From NCBI GenBank assembly GCA_029449245.1, contig JANATF010000015.1, positions 434,001 through 498,000 on the forward strand: 64,000 bases of DNA. The letters run 5' to 3'. Below the pieces are notes generated by a model, which worked only from the letters and a program-made list of their open reading frames with translations, was not told the DNA's origin and ran no database searches. Shown one piece after another: positions 22,552-35,107 of this stretch; the first letter of the stretch is position 1; each line of letters opens with the position of its first letter. A program made the position numbers and the translations under genes. Origin of the DNA: Mortierella alpina (taxonomy: Eukaryota; Mortierellomycota; Mortierellomycetes; Mortierellales; Mortierellaceae).

Positions 22552-25500
22552 TCAGAAAAAGTTGGCAATCCACTCTGAGAGCTTGCTCTGCGACCGTGGG
22601 CCTTGCGAAGGCGGTGCCAATTTGCCACCTTGCTTCGATCCCTTTTCTGAAAATTCAAGCAGGGTCGTCGACCGTCTCCGATTATGACTCGCCGCTGGGC
22701 CCTCGCCCACCTTGAGCTCATCAAACCGCGACTTGAATTTTGGCTGCGGCCCTTGCCCTTGCCCCTGTCCTTGTCCTTGTCCTTGCTTAGGTGAGCCTCC
22801 CCTGGACGACGACGGTAGTCCTGCACTGCTACGCCCACTACTCAGTCCGCTATTCAACGTACTACCCACTCTCGATGCAACCCGCGATCCCACTGCTGAT
22901 GCCCCGATGGCACTGGCAAGTGGGGGTACAGATCCAGCGGTAGAAGTGATCATGCCCCCAGCCGAGCCAGAGGCAATCGAGATCGAAGGTGCTGCGCGTG
23001 ACACGCTAATAAACGGCTGTCGATGATCAGACTCTATGCCCAAACCGCCTCCTTGGTGCCCATTCTCGAGCTCATTCAACAACTCATTCGTAAAATACCC
23101 TCTCTTGCGACGAATCGTGGACGGCGTCAATGGTTCAGATCGATTGGTTTCGTCCTCCTTGTCAATTCGGAAGACGGGCGCTTGTAAGGTCGAGATCAAA
23201 AATGCATACTCAAACGCAAGGTCCTCCAAGTATGCGTACTGACCCGAGGAACCACCATGCCCAACCTCCTCAATCTTCAACAGTAGCATCCGATCATCCC
23301 CAGAACAGCATTCCTCTCCTTCGTCCTGACTTTGCGGTGCACCATCGTTGTCGGTCGAATGAGGACTAGTAGAACTCTTGGCTGGCCAGCATGATCGAAG
23401 TTTCGCAACCCACTTGAGAGGCTCGAAAAAGGCCACCCGCGGATCATTCATGCCTCCAAGAACAAGCATGTTGGGGTACTTTTGCGGCTTGACGTTCGTG
23501 TATGGGCAGTAGTGCTTCATGATCTGGTAGATCTCTGGGTCTACTGGATTGCCCCATTCTTCCCACTCAAAAGCAGTCCATGGGATAGACGAGTCCAACA
23601 TCGTATTGACAGCGTCCACAAACGGAACCTCTGTGAGTGCAGTCCTGAAAAGGTCCGGTCGCATATTGACCACTGCGCCGATCATAAGACCTCCAGCAGA
23701 GCGACCGTAGACGGCCAGTTTCTCTGGCGAAGTGTATCCTTCCTAAAGTGATGGGTCGTAGAGATAAAGATTGGCATACGGATTTTGCAGCCCAAAAAAC
23801 TTCAAGCATGACAAAAAAACAAAAAAACGACTGTCTCACCTTGATCAAATACTCGGCGCAGCTAATGACATCCAAAAACGTGTTTGGCTTCTTTGCCAGC
23901 TTGCCCTCCTCATACCAGCCCATGCCCATATCACTTCCTCCTCGCACATGAGCAATCGCATAAATGAACCCCCTGTCCAAAAGACTCAGCCGCTGCGTCG
24001 AGAACACCGGATCCGTGCAGCTACCGTAAGCGCCATAAGTGTACAGCAAACACGGGTTCGCGTCTAAACCTTGACCACCCTGGCCGATCAAATCCTTCCT
24101 GAATACAATCGACATTGGCACCGCTGTACCATCCAACCCGGTTGAGAACAACCGTAACTGCTCATAGTTACTAGCATTATACTCGGGCGAGCCGGCAATG
24201 TTCTCTGTGTGCACAATAAATGACTCGCGTGAGTCCATGTTGTAGTCGATCACCTGTCGGGGCTGCACAAGGCTCGAGTACGTGAACCGGAGCACGTTTG
24301 TGTCAAAGAGCGTCATCTTGCTCAGATTCGAGACCTCCTCATTGATCGACTCTGGTAAGAGCGAGTACACCGTCTCCGAGAACGACACATAGTGGTACTT
24401 GTCGAAAGGTCCAGGCTCTAGTCCCACTGAACATGGTGGAGCCTCAGGCCGACTCTCATGGTGCAAATCGCTCGCTGGCGCCAGTTCGATCACTCGCACG
24501 TTTTGGTGGCAATTCGACCGTTCAAACACAACTAGATGTCTTCTACGCACCTGAAAGTCCTCTATCAGCACAAAGTCTCGGTGTGGAATCACCTTCTCCC
24601 GTAGCGAGACCAAATCCACAGGCGGCGAGTGGCGTTTGGGTGCTGGTGTGCGGAAGAGCCAGTTGTTCTTGGAGTTCTCGTTCGTCAGCACAAAAAAATA
24701 CTTGCCGTCATGGGATTCTGCGGAATAAGTGATGCCCTCCTTGCGCGGCATGATCACCCGCGGCGGAGCATCGTCCTCCTCGGCATCCGCGTGCAAAAAC
24801 AGCGTCTCGCTCGTTACTTGGGCCGCAGAGTTGATCAAGATGAACTTGCCATCACCTGATTTCGTCATTGTCAAACAAAACATCTCGTCCTTCTCTTCAT
24901 ACAGAGTTTGGTCCTGTTCTACTGACGTGCCCAGCATATGTCGACACAGTTTGCTGGAACGCTCAGTCCCAGGCTCCAGGGTCAAGTAGTAAACAAACCG
25001 GCCGCATGACGAGAACTCGAGGTTCTCGTAAATGTTGGACAAGCGATCCCGCAAGAGCTCACCGGTTTCGAGATCCTTAAAATACGTGGTGAATTGCTCG
25101 TTCCCCAATCCGTCAACGCCATATGCAAGGATTCGACAGTCGGGCGAATGGCGGAGGAAGCCAACTCTGAAATAGGTCGAGTCCTCATACTCGGGACTCT
25201 GTGCAATCTCATTCTCGTCTAGATAGATTTGCTCGTCGTCAAATCCGTGGGGCTTGAGAATGGCACGGCAGTGCAACCGATACTCTAGACCCACTTGGGA
25301 CTTGGAGTAGTAAGACCACCCATCCGGGAGTGTTACCCTCGCCGACTCTTCATCTGCATCGAGCCGCGAGACAAACTCGTTGTAAAGAAGTTTTTGCAGC
25401 GGCTCGGTGTGGCTAAGAGCCGCAATCGCATACTGATTCTCGTCCTCAATGTACTTGAGCACTAGCCGCAGTGATCAATAGGTACAAGGCCTTACGTTTC

Positions 25501-26444
25501 AATCTACTGATCTTCAACAGTTCTACAAAAACCTGGAGCGAGCAGGATGACAAACCTTCTGGGTTTTCTCGATCCTTGAGCCAAGAGTAATTGTCTACCG
25601 CCTCGTCACCGTGAATGTTCAGTTTCACATCTGGTTTGGCAGCGCAGACGGGTGGGGATGGCAGTTCAATATTTCTGCCATGCAGTTTATCCCGCGTCCT
25701 ATTAGCATTGATGTTGCGGTGCACGGTCAAGAAAAAAAAATATTCGATGCCTCCTTTACCGTCACAACTTCTCAGTTCATCGTCATCATCAACCCCCTTT
25801 CTCACGAGCGACCCCCCACTTACTCTGCTTCCTCCAGAATAAGTCGTATCTTTTCCCAAACACCGAGATAGATCTCTGGATAGTGTACCAGCAGCTGACG
25901 AATGCTCTCAGTCATGTCCGGTAGCAGCGATAGCAGGTTGTCCGCCGATTGAGAGATGAAGAGGTCCATCTCTTCCAATGGCGGTAGCCTGTTATGAAAG
26001 CTTCTGTTTAGTGGTAAGGCATAGGTGCTCTCCTTGGGTGACCATGACGGCGAGCCTTTTTGAGTTTCCGATCCAAACCAAGTTGGAAAAACAGTAGGTG
26101 TCAATATTAAGACTCGTGTTCATACTGAAAGTGACATTGGCTGTCGTTTTTTTCTTACCTTTGGCACTGGCGCTGTCACTCAGAGTATAGCTACCAATAC
26201 TGCGAAGACCTCCTCCAGGCGAATTAACCGATGGCACACGGGCAAGAGCGATCCCGCGCGCAGAAGGCGAACCCAAGGTTGGCACAAAGGCATGGACTGG
26301 CGAGGATGGATCCATCGCGGGGCCAGTCCTCACCTTGGGTGACACGAGAGAGGAGCCCTTGCTGTGCTTGCTGGAAGAAGAGGTGGATGGGGCTGTGGGC
26401 GAGGCTGACACAGGCACTGAGCTCATATCGTCTCGCTTGGCCAT
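22552..26444 (-). CDS. Oligopeptidase-B-like serine peptidase (S9A) with long N- and C-terminal extensions
   Basis: Five exons, 26444..26159, 26055..25824, 25698..25556, 25461..23840 and 23742..22552, encode 1157 residues against about 700 for oligopeptidase B. Residues about 190-760 form the beta-propeller part, from HGDEAVDNYSWLKDRENPE onward. The alpha/beta-hydrolase part has Ser776 in GRSAGG, Asp861 in NDPRVAF and His923 in EVGHGG: a complete triad. The family cleaves small peptides after basic residues in the cytosol. An acidic Ser-rich insert (880-911) sits between Asp and His. A Gly/Ser-rich tail of about 200 residues with a GQ dipeptide run follows the fold. The first 150 residues are Ser/Pro-rich plus a helical block (FISQSADNLLSLLPDM). 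The domain has no ATG of its own, and the GTAAGT at exon 2's end hides the apparent stop, so the fused start is needed. Confidence 0.85.
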
Positions 26445-26902
26445 TCTAAAAGCGTGTGCACAAGCTGTGAATGATCGTCGCTGCAGGCGTTGTTGCACAA
26501 GGGACGGGTAGCCTGCTTGCGCCTGGCGATAATGGCGGAGGCTGGAGAGACCGTGCTGCTGTGTTGATGGACCGAGTTCTCGCGGCGAGCTGTACAGAGT
26601 CGTTAGGCTGGCTGAATAGCTGTGAGAGCGCACAACTATAGGTAAGAAGCACGAGGGCTTTGTGGATGCTGTCTGTGTGCAAGATGTGATGTGGAGGCGG
26701 AGGATGCTGTGGATATGGAGACGAGCTGGCTGCTTCAACAAGAAGACGACTGCTCTCATACACGGGCGTGGGTGTGGAGGATGGAGAGAAGCAAGCAGAG
26801 TCGGAAGTTTTTTTATTTTTTGTTCCAGTGGAGATGTATGAGGTTTTTTGATAGACTCAGCACGTGCTGAGTGGGTGAAGCGACGTGGCTCTGATCCAAC
26901 CT
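26445..26902. other. Intergenic: upstream of the peptidase gene
   Basis: 458 bp between the SDR stop and the peptidase ATG. The peptidase frame stays open upstream through this region, but the text is low in coding character; an upstream ATG near 26759 is possible though not favoured. Confidence 0.4.
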
Positions 26903-28188
26903 CTACAGTGGTCGCGACTTGACCTTCTCCTCCACCAGCTTCTCCGAGTAGGTCCACAACTTCTCCTGCAACTCCACGTTCGCTGTCAGCGGATTTGCGT
27001 TCACTTCGTTGGCGATCGGAATAAAGAAACTGCCACGAAAATCCATGCTCTCAATCTCGGGGCTGGTCGCACAGTAGAGGCTAGTCAACGCCCCTTTATC
27101 TTTGCTGATCGCCAGGCCCAGCGTAGCGATTCGCAGCAGCTGGGCTTTGAACGCTCCCAGAGTCTCGTAGAAACCTTGGGCCATCTGGGTATCGATAATT
27201 CCAGGATGAACAGCATTGCAGTAGACACGCTCGTTGGCCAGACGACGGGCCAGGGCTTTGGCAAACAGTATGTTGGCAAACTTGGAACGTCCATAGCGAC
27301 TGAAGCGTATATTCGAAAAGCGAAAGGACGGCACAAAGTTAGTGCAACGGAGAGTCTGTAAGTCCAGCAATGTTTCCTTAAGTGCATGGCGTTCTTACTT
27401 TATATTGCCTTCCGTCTCGTCATTGATCCGAAATAGATCAATTCCTCCCTCGACGCTAATCTCGTGCGACATGGAGCTGCGAGTAATGTTGCACGAGAAA
27501 AGAGTCAGCAACAATCCTTCAGTTGAGACCGCCTCCATTCTTACGGAATAGATTACCAGCTGCTGGTGTTACCTGACAACAACGATCCTTGAAGGCTGAC
27601 TTTCTTTCAGACGGTCCAACAACGCCGTTGTAAACACGAAATGACTAAGAAGGTAGGAAATGGCGACAGTATTAGACCCCTCCTTTGTGATAAGCAACGA
27701 AGCAATTGAAAAGAGAGAGAATTTTCTTACCCCAAATGGTTTACAGAAAACATTCGCTCAATTCCGTCCGCACTTAATGTAAAGGGACTGGCGCCGATAC
27801 CGCCGTTGTTGATCAAGATATGGAGAGGAAGACCCTTGTCCAGAAATCGCTTTGCTGAATCCTGTGTGGCACTCATGTCGTTCAGGTCTAGCTGTAAAAA
27901 CTCGAGCAACGGCCCATCCTCAGCAGCACGCGAGTGCGGATAGTTCTGCTTGATCTCCTCACGGATCTTTGTGATGGCCTCATTGCACTTGGTCTCTGAG
28001 CGACAGGCCATGAACACACGGGCTCCGTGTGCGGCCAAGGCAAGGGTGGTGGCGTATCCGATGCCGGTGTTGGCGCCAGTGACTATTGCGACTTTGTCAT
28101 CCAGCTGTGGGATTCTGTCGTGAGAGTAGCGGTCGGGTGTGAAGAACGTCTTTAGAAACTTGGGGTCGATGTAGTTCCGCAGAGACAT
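26903..28188 (-). CDS. Short-chain dehydrogenase/reductase, retinol-dehydrogenase-like
   Basis: Four exons, 28188..27731, 27644..27573, 27476..27399 and 27299..26903, encode 334 residues. The classical SDR pattern is complete: cofactor loop TGANTGIG at 37-44, an NNGG at 127-130 in place of the usual NNAG, the serine of VVVSSMSH near 177, and YxxxK at Tyr205-Lys209 in RYGRSKFANILF. Length and the RINDE...RYGxSKxANI layout match the RDH/WW-oxidoreductase-like group that uses NADP(H) on lipophilic alcohols or ketones. The substrate is not inferable. The exon 3/4 junction (AA joined to T) was chosen because it gives the conserved Asn-Arg-Tyr-Gly run in phase. A C-terminal amphipathic stretch may touch membranes. 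It is separated by 374 bp from the CIA1 gene upstream on the same strand. Confidence 0.92.
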
Positions 28189-28562
28189 GATGCGCCGACT
28201 CTTTCCTGATTGACAGTTGAGGGTGTTGAAGGGAGAAGCGGTGAGGAGGGTATGAAAGAAGAGGCAAGAGATTGGAGGAGTGAGATTCGTTTGCGGGGCC
28301 ACAAGTTCGATAAGCAGTCTCGCCCACTCGGGATCACGCTGCCTCGAGTTGAGAGCTGTGGACGACGGTGTGAGCACTTTCTTGGTTCGCCATAGACTCT
28401 TTGGGCCATCCTAGTTGCGCGGGAAGCTGCGTAGACGCACAGCTGGCCGTAACACAGTCAATGCGCCCAGGCCCACAAAACTGCATGCTTCTCGCATCAA
28501 TCCCTTGTTTTCCAGAAGTAGTTCATCAAGTTTATTATCTTTTTTTTGTAATTCCTGTGTGT
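28189..28562. other. Intergenic between CIA1 and the SDR
   Basis: 374 bp holding the CIA1 3' flank and the SDR promoter; nothing else seen. Confidence 0.5.
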
Positions 28563-30232
28563 CTAATCCCGGACAACCCTCCAGATCCGAACAGAGCCGT
28601 CATCTCCTCCGGAAGCCAGCCAGTCTCCGTGATCCTCATTTGGATACCATGCTACAGAGTTAATGTCGCTCGTTCCATGCGCCTCATCCACTTCCACGAC
28701 CTTATGGGCCTCCAACAATACGCCTGGCTCGTTCGACGCCTTTTGCTGCTCCTCCGTCAGCTTGCCTTCCACCTGTGGACCCGCATCGGTGACCTCAAAC
28801 ACACGGATTTTGTTGTCCGCTCCTGCAGAGGCCACCCATCCATGCACCTTGGACCATGAAACTGAATAGATGCACCGCTCATGCTGTCCTGAGACCGTTC
28901 CCACACATTTCCACACGGGCTCGCCACGACGAGGGGTGACAATCCCCACGGCGTTGCCAGGCATGAACCGTTTCCAGATTTTAAGTGTCTGATCTGCAGA
29001 GGCCGACACCAATTGGTTGCCGTCGGGTGAAAAGTCAATCGCCCAAACGGTCGAGTCATGGCCCTGAAGGGTGTCGGAGCAGTACCAATCATCATCATCG
29101 TCCTTCCAGATCTTGATCGTGTCGTCGTAACTAGCCGATGCCAACAACTAGATCCGAGAGCGAAAAGAAGCCATCATTGATCGAGGTAAAGGTTAACGGT
29201 AAATAATGGGCACAGTGTAACAAAGAACGACACCATGACTGGGCAGAACTGTGAGTTGATGGCCCATACCTCCTCTGTTGGATGCCAGGCAACCATCTTG
29301 ACATCCTGGGTATGCTCCTGCAAGACACTCAGACACTCAAAGTCGTTGTCCTCCTCCACTTCCCAGATCCAGACGCTCTTGTCGCGAGAGCATGTTGCAA
29401 GCAAAGCACCGCTCTTGGACCAAGCTATTGATTTAGTCTCGTTCTCGTGTCCCTCCAGTGTCGCCACGCATTCGTAATCTAACGACAATCAAGTGATAGG
29501 GTTATTTTAACGTTTTGAGGATGGATTTTCGTTTCCGATCTGATCCGCAACTGCACTCTCATCCCTCTGCTCAACATGGCGCTGCAGGGTAGCAGGACAA
29601 GGCCGAGAGTGAATGAAAGTGATAGTGAGAAATAGATAGAGAAATGGATAGAGAAACGGAAGAAGGCACAGCCAGAGCGAAAGTATATATGCGTGAGAGG
29701 GAGAACAAGTGACAACATAGCAGGGATCTTACCTCCACTCTCCTCCTCGTCCCGTTCCCAGATCCCCGTCGTGGCATCAAAAGATCCTGTGGCGAGCTGT
29801 CGACCGTCCGGTGACCAGGCAACGCTGCGGATCGTTCGCTTATGTCCGCCTTCGAGTACATTGGTGCATTGCCACTTTGTTGGGTCCTGTGCATTAGTCG
29901 CCTGCCAGATTCTGACCGTCTTGTCGCCAGAGCATGTTGCAAGAATAGGTTTGGTCGGATGCCAGGTCGCACACCAGACACGGTCCTCATGGCCTGTTGA
30001 ATGGTCCAAATGAGCAACAGCGATAGCAAGGCATAAAAAGAAGACGAGCAAGGAAGAGAGACAATTGCACTACAAGATTAGAAGGTGCCCATCTCAGAAA
30101 AAAAACAAAAAGGCGACAGGAATCCTGCACTTCCACAGCGAAGGAACTTGCGACTATTTGCCGTGTCCTGAAGCTCCACTCCTTCTCTAACGACTGACCT
30201 TGCAGTTCGGCGAGCTGTTCCAGACTAGGCAT
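28563..30232 (-). CDS. CIA1: Cytosolic iron-sulfur assembly WD40 protein CIA1 (CIAO1)
   Basis: Four exons, 30232..30199, 29993..29733, 29478..29270 and 29147..28563, encode 362 residues, close to the 330-340 of known CIAO1. Seven WD40 blades can be followed from [13 protein letters not shown] to a final SVRIW, with the family-typical third blade [12 protein letters not shown] and blade four [17 protein letters not shown]1 is the beta-propeller scaffold of the late cytosolic Fe-S targeting complex (with CIA2 and MMS19), which places Fe-S clusters on cytosolic and nuclear proteins. Exon 1 is short ([11 protein letters not shown]). Phases are 1, 1 and 0. A small loop insert ([19 protein letters not shown]) lies between the last blades. 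Confidence 0.94.
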
Positions 30233-33200
30233 CGATGAGTTCAGCTCTGAGTCGGGCGGTTGTAGATAGTGAATGGAGAAAACAGAGACTTGACAGCAAA
30301 GAATAATTGTGTGATTCTCGATCGATTCAGAAGTCACGTCACAGAGACGCTGAACTATATCGCTATATCTTGCAAGTCCTCCTTCACAAGTGTTTGCATT
30401 CATACACAACGCTCAAACAAATAAGCCATTGTGATGGTTGGCCCGCCCAAGAGAATTTTATATATTGTGTTCTGTTCTGAGAGATTTTTGAGACAGTTGA
30501 GCGCCTTGATGAGTATTGACGACGAGTGTTGTTGGGTGTCTTGTTGCAAAGCCTGGCCGGCCGCAATGGGTGCTGGTTAGAGAGGTTAGAGAGACTAAGA
30601 GAGAGGGAAAGTTAGTCGTCCCCAAACCGCTGGCTTCCTCCACAAGAGCACCGTGCAAGACCCCAGAGATAGGTTGAGCCGGCCTTCACACCACTGGAAG
30701 ATGGTAGTAGTCACCGACGCATTGCTCCGTGAGTCCGACTCTCTTTATTACCTAGAATTTCCTTGGGTGCGCGTGCAAGTGGCTGTCACAAACCCGCCCG
30801 CCAGCACCCGAGGAGATAAGCTGGTAGCAGGAGCACCTACCAGAAAGGCAGCAAAGTGTCGCTCCTCCCATATTATCCATGTGTGTGCTGGCATGGAACT
30901 CTGTCTATCCTTGTGCTGTGTTAGCCTCGTCACGTAGCCTGCCGTGGCATCGTTCAAGGTAGTCTGCCCTGAATACCTCGCACTTCATCCAGGAACATGT
31001 TCAATCAACCAATGCGATAGCAGAAATGCTATTTCCGTGTAATCAAACTTGAACATGATCACTGTGACCAAGCTCCAGCGTTAGTGCTGCAAGCACAGGC
31101 GAACTTCGCCTGAGGTTCAACGCAGACCACCAGCGTGTGTTTGGCCAGAGCTGTAAACGAGTGGCTTGGACGTGGTTATAAAAAAAAAGAGCGGTGGATC
31201 TGAGCGATTCACCATTCCTCTCCTTCCAAGTAAGTCTAGATCAAACGATCTGATCCCTCTCGCACTACGAATGATGATAACTCTATAACTATACCAGGAC
31301 CAAACATCCAATGATCCGTATACATCTCTAAGAAGTTCTGACACTACCCTTCGAAAAGGAAACAAAACAACAAAACGATCTGGCGAGATTCGACTCTTTT
31401 GATCAGGCAGAATAACTAATCAGCCTTTTTGTTCCCCTTTGATCTTTGCTCTTTGTTTGTTTTCAGCAGGAAAGAAAAAACAACCATTCTTCAATCGTGC
31501 CTGTCTGGACAGTGTAGATATGATATATACTCATGAAAACAATAATAAAAAAAATGTCGAAATGAACACTTGTGATATATATACATCACTGCAGCCGTAT
31601 CATGACAATTGGAGATTGACCAGCCTCTCTATAAAACGGGGATCCTTGCAAAGGCGGTTGCTCAGGAGCGCGTGAGGAGAACCACTGCAGGAGAGAAGAT
31701 ACATGTAATGTATACAGAAAGAAGACAGTGTGACATGGGATAATGGGATAATGGGTGTGCAAGAAAAATTTTCAATCAGCCAACAGCGATTGTGTATTTC
31801 ATGACAACCCAGCTATTGTCCAACAACCCAAAGTCGCCCACCGCGTACGTGAATAGCAGCCCTGCCCCACGCCTTTCTCCTTTCCACTACGAGCACAGTC
31901 CATGGACGATCCTTTGCTGTTCAGGCCCTCACTCTCCGATTCTTTCTAGCCTTCATCGTTGCTGAGTTACATCCCTGTAAAGATCACCTCATTTCACGCA
32001 ATCTCGACGCTGAGCAAGCGCATCGAAAAACGCATCCCCTCACTCTCCTGAGAAGCACCGGTTTACTTAGTACAAGTGAAAGCGTTTTTCTCACAACACG
32101 GTATTCTCATGGGTCCATTGCGAATTCTCATTTCGCATCACCCTCTGAATCTCACTTTATTCATAGCAATCAACGAAAACGCATCCCCAGGTCTTGTTCA
32201 CAGACACCACTTTGCTTAAGCCAGGCGCAAGCGCATACCTTGTAGTCCGATATTCAGAAGAAGCATTCATTCCAAGCCAATCACCACTCAATCGTGACAA
32301 AAGGATCGCATTGGTTTTTGGTTCATGCAACTTCTTCAAAGCTCTTATTAACACGGACACCTCACTGAACTCGCAGCCTTCTTGATATCAGCGCACTGAG
32401 GCGTCACAAACGGCTATGCCCCACAATGAATGAGGCTGGTCGGCTATGCTCGAGCAGGAAGAGCGGTGTCTGAGAGAGTGTTGACGAAGAAGAGCATGAG
32501 ACTCACACAATCGACCACCGCCTTCGGTGCTAAAAAAAGACTGATCAGCATTTCAGCAATAACCACTTCGGGCGAATTCGACTTGGAATCGGCGAGACTT
32601 CGATTGGTAGATTCATGGAGGAGGTGCTAGAGACTGATTCCTTGCGAGATCTCGCGTTTTATCATTTCAAGGTCTAGCTTCAAAGAGTGAGATCAGATTG
32701 GCCTTTCCACTTGAGCCAGGTGTGAGCATTTGCTCTATACACCACTAACTGCATGGCCTGCGCTTGGACATTGTGATATTTCAGGAGCAGTACTCAAGTT
32801 TTATAGTAGACTATTTCACAGGACAACATTGTAAAGTGGCATCGATCAGGGTCACGGACGAATACTCGTTCACGGAAGCTGGTGCTGCAGAGGATACAAA
32901 GTACAGAGGAGACTTTGACCTGTACCCACGAACACGAGTCTTTAAGCTGATGTCGTCGTAGGACTAAGGCCCACAAAGTTAAAAAGCAAGCATAGTTCTG
33001 GACACTACTAGCACAATGTCATGGTTCGCTCTGCACGAGAACCAAGGGCGGCTCATAGTGAAGGCATCGGTGTCGCCATTAAAGAACATCGTAACCGTTA
33101 ATGTATCTCTCAGGGGTTTCTTGCGAAGTGCTCTGCTGTCGCTCAACTCCTCTACAACACACAAGCTATTCCTGCACAGCAGGAAAATGCAGCTGACGAC

Positions 33201-34149
33201 TATTAATGTTAATAAAGTACGATATGCTGACAGCATACAGTGTGAAAGGTAGACCCAAACGGATACCTCCAAGGCACACAAGTGCCAGAAAACGTGGCTG
33301 TATGGTTTCACATTTTTTTTAATACACTCGCGTGGCACACTGCCCCTGCATTTTGGCTTCTTTTCTCGTCTCATCTCTTTCCAACGCATCTCCAACGCTT
33401 CACCTTCTTCGGCTACTAAGGTATATCAAACAACTCCCAACTCTTTTTCAAAGACCTCCATCCATGCTGCGACTTGCGGGAGCGAGCACGCACCACGAAC
33501 TTGACTCAGTTCAGTCGCTTTTCAATATTTATATTTTGAGCTTCATCAGCCTGTCTGCCTACACGTTCCTGGTGTTCACCAAAAGCTTTAAACAAGCTGA
33601 AGAGCAGAAAGGAGGGTCCGAATGTGCACGCTCGACTCTCATTCCCAACATTGGCCTCAGGGCATTGGCCTCCTTGACATGTAACTCTTTGTGCGAGCGT
33701 GCGAGCGTGCGAGCGCGTAGTGGCGCATGGTAGCGCATATTCCTGTGCCTTGCCAAGATGGAGACCCACTCCAGCAACAACGTGAAGCGCTTCTCTTCCT
33801 ATCCTCTCCACCTTTGCACGGCACTCACCTCACTCTGCAAAGCAACAGGTCCCGACTTGCATGCGCATTCTCTTTGCTTCTATGCCTCATTGCGTCACTC
33901 ACCCAGGAGCCTTAGGGCAACGCAACAGTGCGGGCGAGTGTCGTGTGAATGTGCTCGACGCTGACAAGTTTTCTTTTTGAAACTGAAGCAACAATGACAT
34001 ACGTACATGAGTAGAAGAGTCATTTTGGGCTTTGAAGAGCTAGCCAGGAGTCGGAAAAGAACTTGTTCAAAGCGAGTATGCAAGCCCTTTTTGCAGCTCA
34101 TGCAAAGTACAGTGCAGTTCACTCATGGGGCCACACGCTCCTCGCCTCT
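30233..34149. other. Long gene-free spacer
   Basis: About 3.9 kb in which I can support no gene or RNA. Short ORFs exist on both strands (for example 33332-33733 plus and 32764-32961 plus) but lack domains, conserved starts or neighbouring exons. The CIA1 promoter should lie at the left end. Confidence 0.5.
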
Positions 34150-34595
34150 CTCTTTTTTGAGTCTGCGCTAGACACAGCAAGACAAGAGGGGTAAGCACAA
34201 TGAGCTTTGCAATGCTGCCTCTGGATGAGAATGGAGCTCAGCCAGACACCCCTAGCAGCCCACCAATAACCCCCCATACCTCCCCCTCTTTGTGTGTATG
34301 CTGCCAGTGCATTGGGCTCGGGCCAAAAAAACGAAAAAAAAAATAGAGCACGGTACGTCGTGTCGCGTCTACGTCTAATCTATTGCTCTGTCCTCTGTGC
34401 TGCCAACCCATAAAGTCAAAGCAGGTCACTGACACGCCTACGTACCCTTTTTTCTTCTCTTTTCTTCTCAACCTGCCCTAGGCACTGCAAGACCCAAGAG
34501 TAAGTGCAATAAGCCTTGCAATGCTGCTTCTGAAATGAGAACTGGTGAATATGCAAAGACCGTCGACAGCGGACTAATAACTCTTCTCTGTTTTT
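34150..34595 (+). repeat. Degenerate direct repeat, about 125 bp, 320 bp apart
   Basis: Copy 1 (about 34150-34275) and copy 2 (about 34470-34595) share a pyrimidine-rich start, CACWGCAAGAC, GTAAGYRCAATRAGCYTTGCA, ATGCTGCYTCTG, and near the end an AATAACYC block. The order of blocks and their spacing are kept although about a third of bases differ. The repeat lies 0.5-1 kb upstream of the XPG-Fanzor gene, on its coding strand orientation. Confidence 0.7.
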
Positions 34596-34601
34596 TTGTC
34601 A

Positions 34602-34770
34602 CTGAGGAGCATTTACCTTGCAGCTGACGAGGACGACATCAGTAACTCTGGCCATATTCACATGCACAGTGTCGACCGCGACCTTTGAGAGTGAGCATCT
34701 GTTTCCTCAAATCCTGCAGTGATTGTGGTAGTGTCATGCACACATCCAACCTCAGCCATATTCACATATC
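34602..34770 (+). repeat. Second short direct repeat pair upstream of the XPG-Fanzor gene
   Basis: GCCATATTCACAT at 34651-34663 recurs at 34755-34767. Both are preceded by a GAGCAT block and a CCTTGCAG / CCTGCAG block, so the pair is about 80-100 bp per copy and diverged. Confidence 0.55.
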
Positions 34771-35033
34771 CTCGCACAAAAAAGCCAAGCAGCTTCCCTT
34801 CGCCTTTTTTTTCAGCCTTCAACCTCGCCCCTCAGTTCTCGTATGTTTTCTTCTAAAGCCTTTGTTTTTTCATTCTCACTCTCTTTATATATCTCTCAAT
34901 CATTCATCGCTCCTCTCGCTCTCTCTCTCTCTCCAGTTTGTATTCTCTCTCTTCCTTCTCTCGCCTACACACCCACTCGCTCTCGCTCTCGCCGTCTCAC
35001 ATACGTCTTCACACGCGCCTTCTCACACACGCC

Positions 35034-35045
35034 TTCTCACACACG

Positions 35046-35086
<41 letters not shown>

Positions 35087-35101
35087 GCGCGCTCACACAC
35101 A
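35034..35101 (+). repeat. CA/GC microsatellite directly before the XPG-Fanzor start codon
   Basis: About 20 CA dinucleotides followed by CGCGCGCG and CACACA, ending a few bases before ATG 35108. It lies in the presumed 5' leader, after a CT-rich stretch (34915-34990). Confidence 0.9.
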
Positions 35102-35107
35102 TGTAAC

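Noticed and set aside
25820-26104. A separate small gene encoding about 94 residues on the minus strand
   Set aside because: Its apparent stop overlaps a GTAAGT donor and splicing in phase joins it to the oligopeptidase exon, which has no start of its own.
33332-33733. 133-codon plus-strand ORF in the spacer before the Fanzor gene
   Set aside because: One hydrophobic stretch but no signal peptide, conserved motif or plausible ending; overlapping ORFs on both strands are equally long.
34685-35107. Upstream in-frame extension of the XPG-Fanzor protein
   Set aside because: The frame is open but made of CT and CA low-complexity sequence; the FEN1/XPG family starts at MGxxGL, which is the ATG at 35108.
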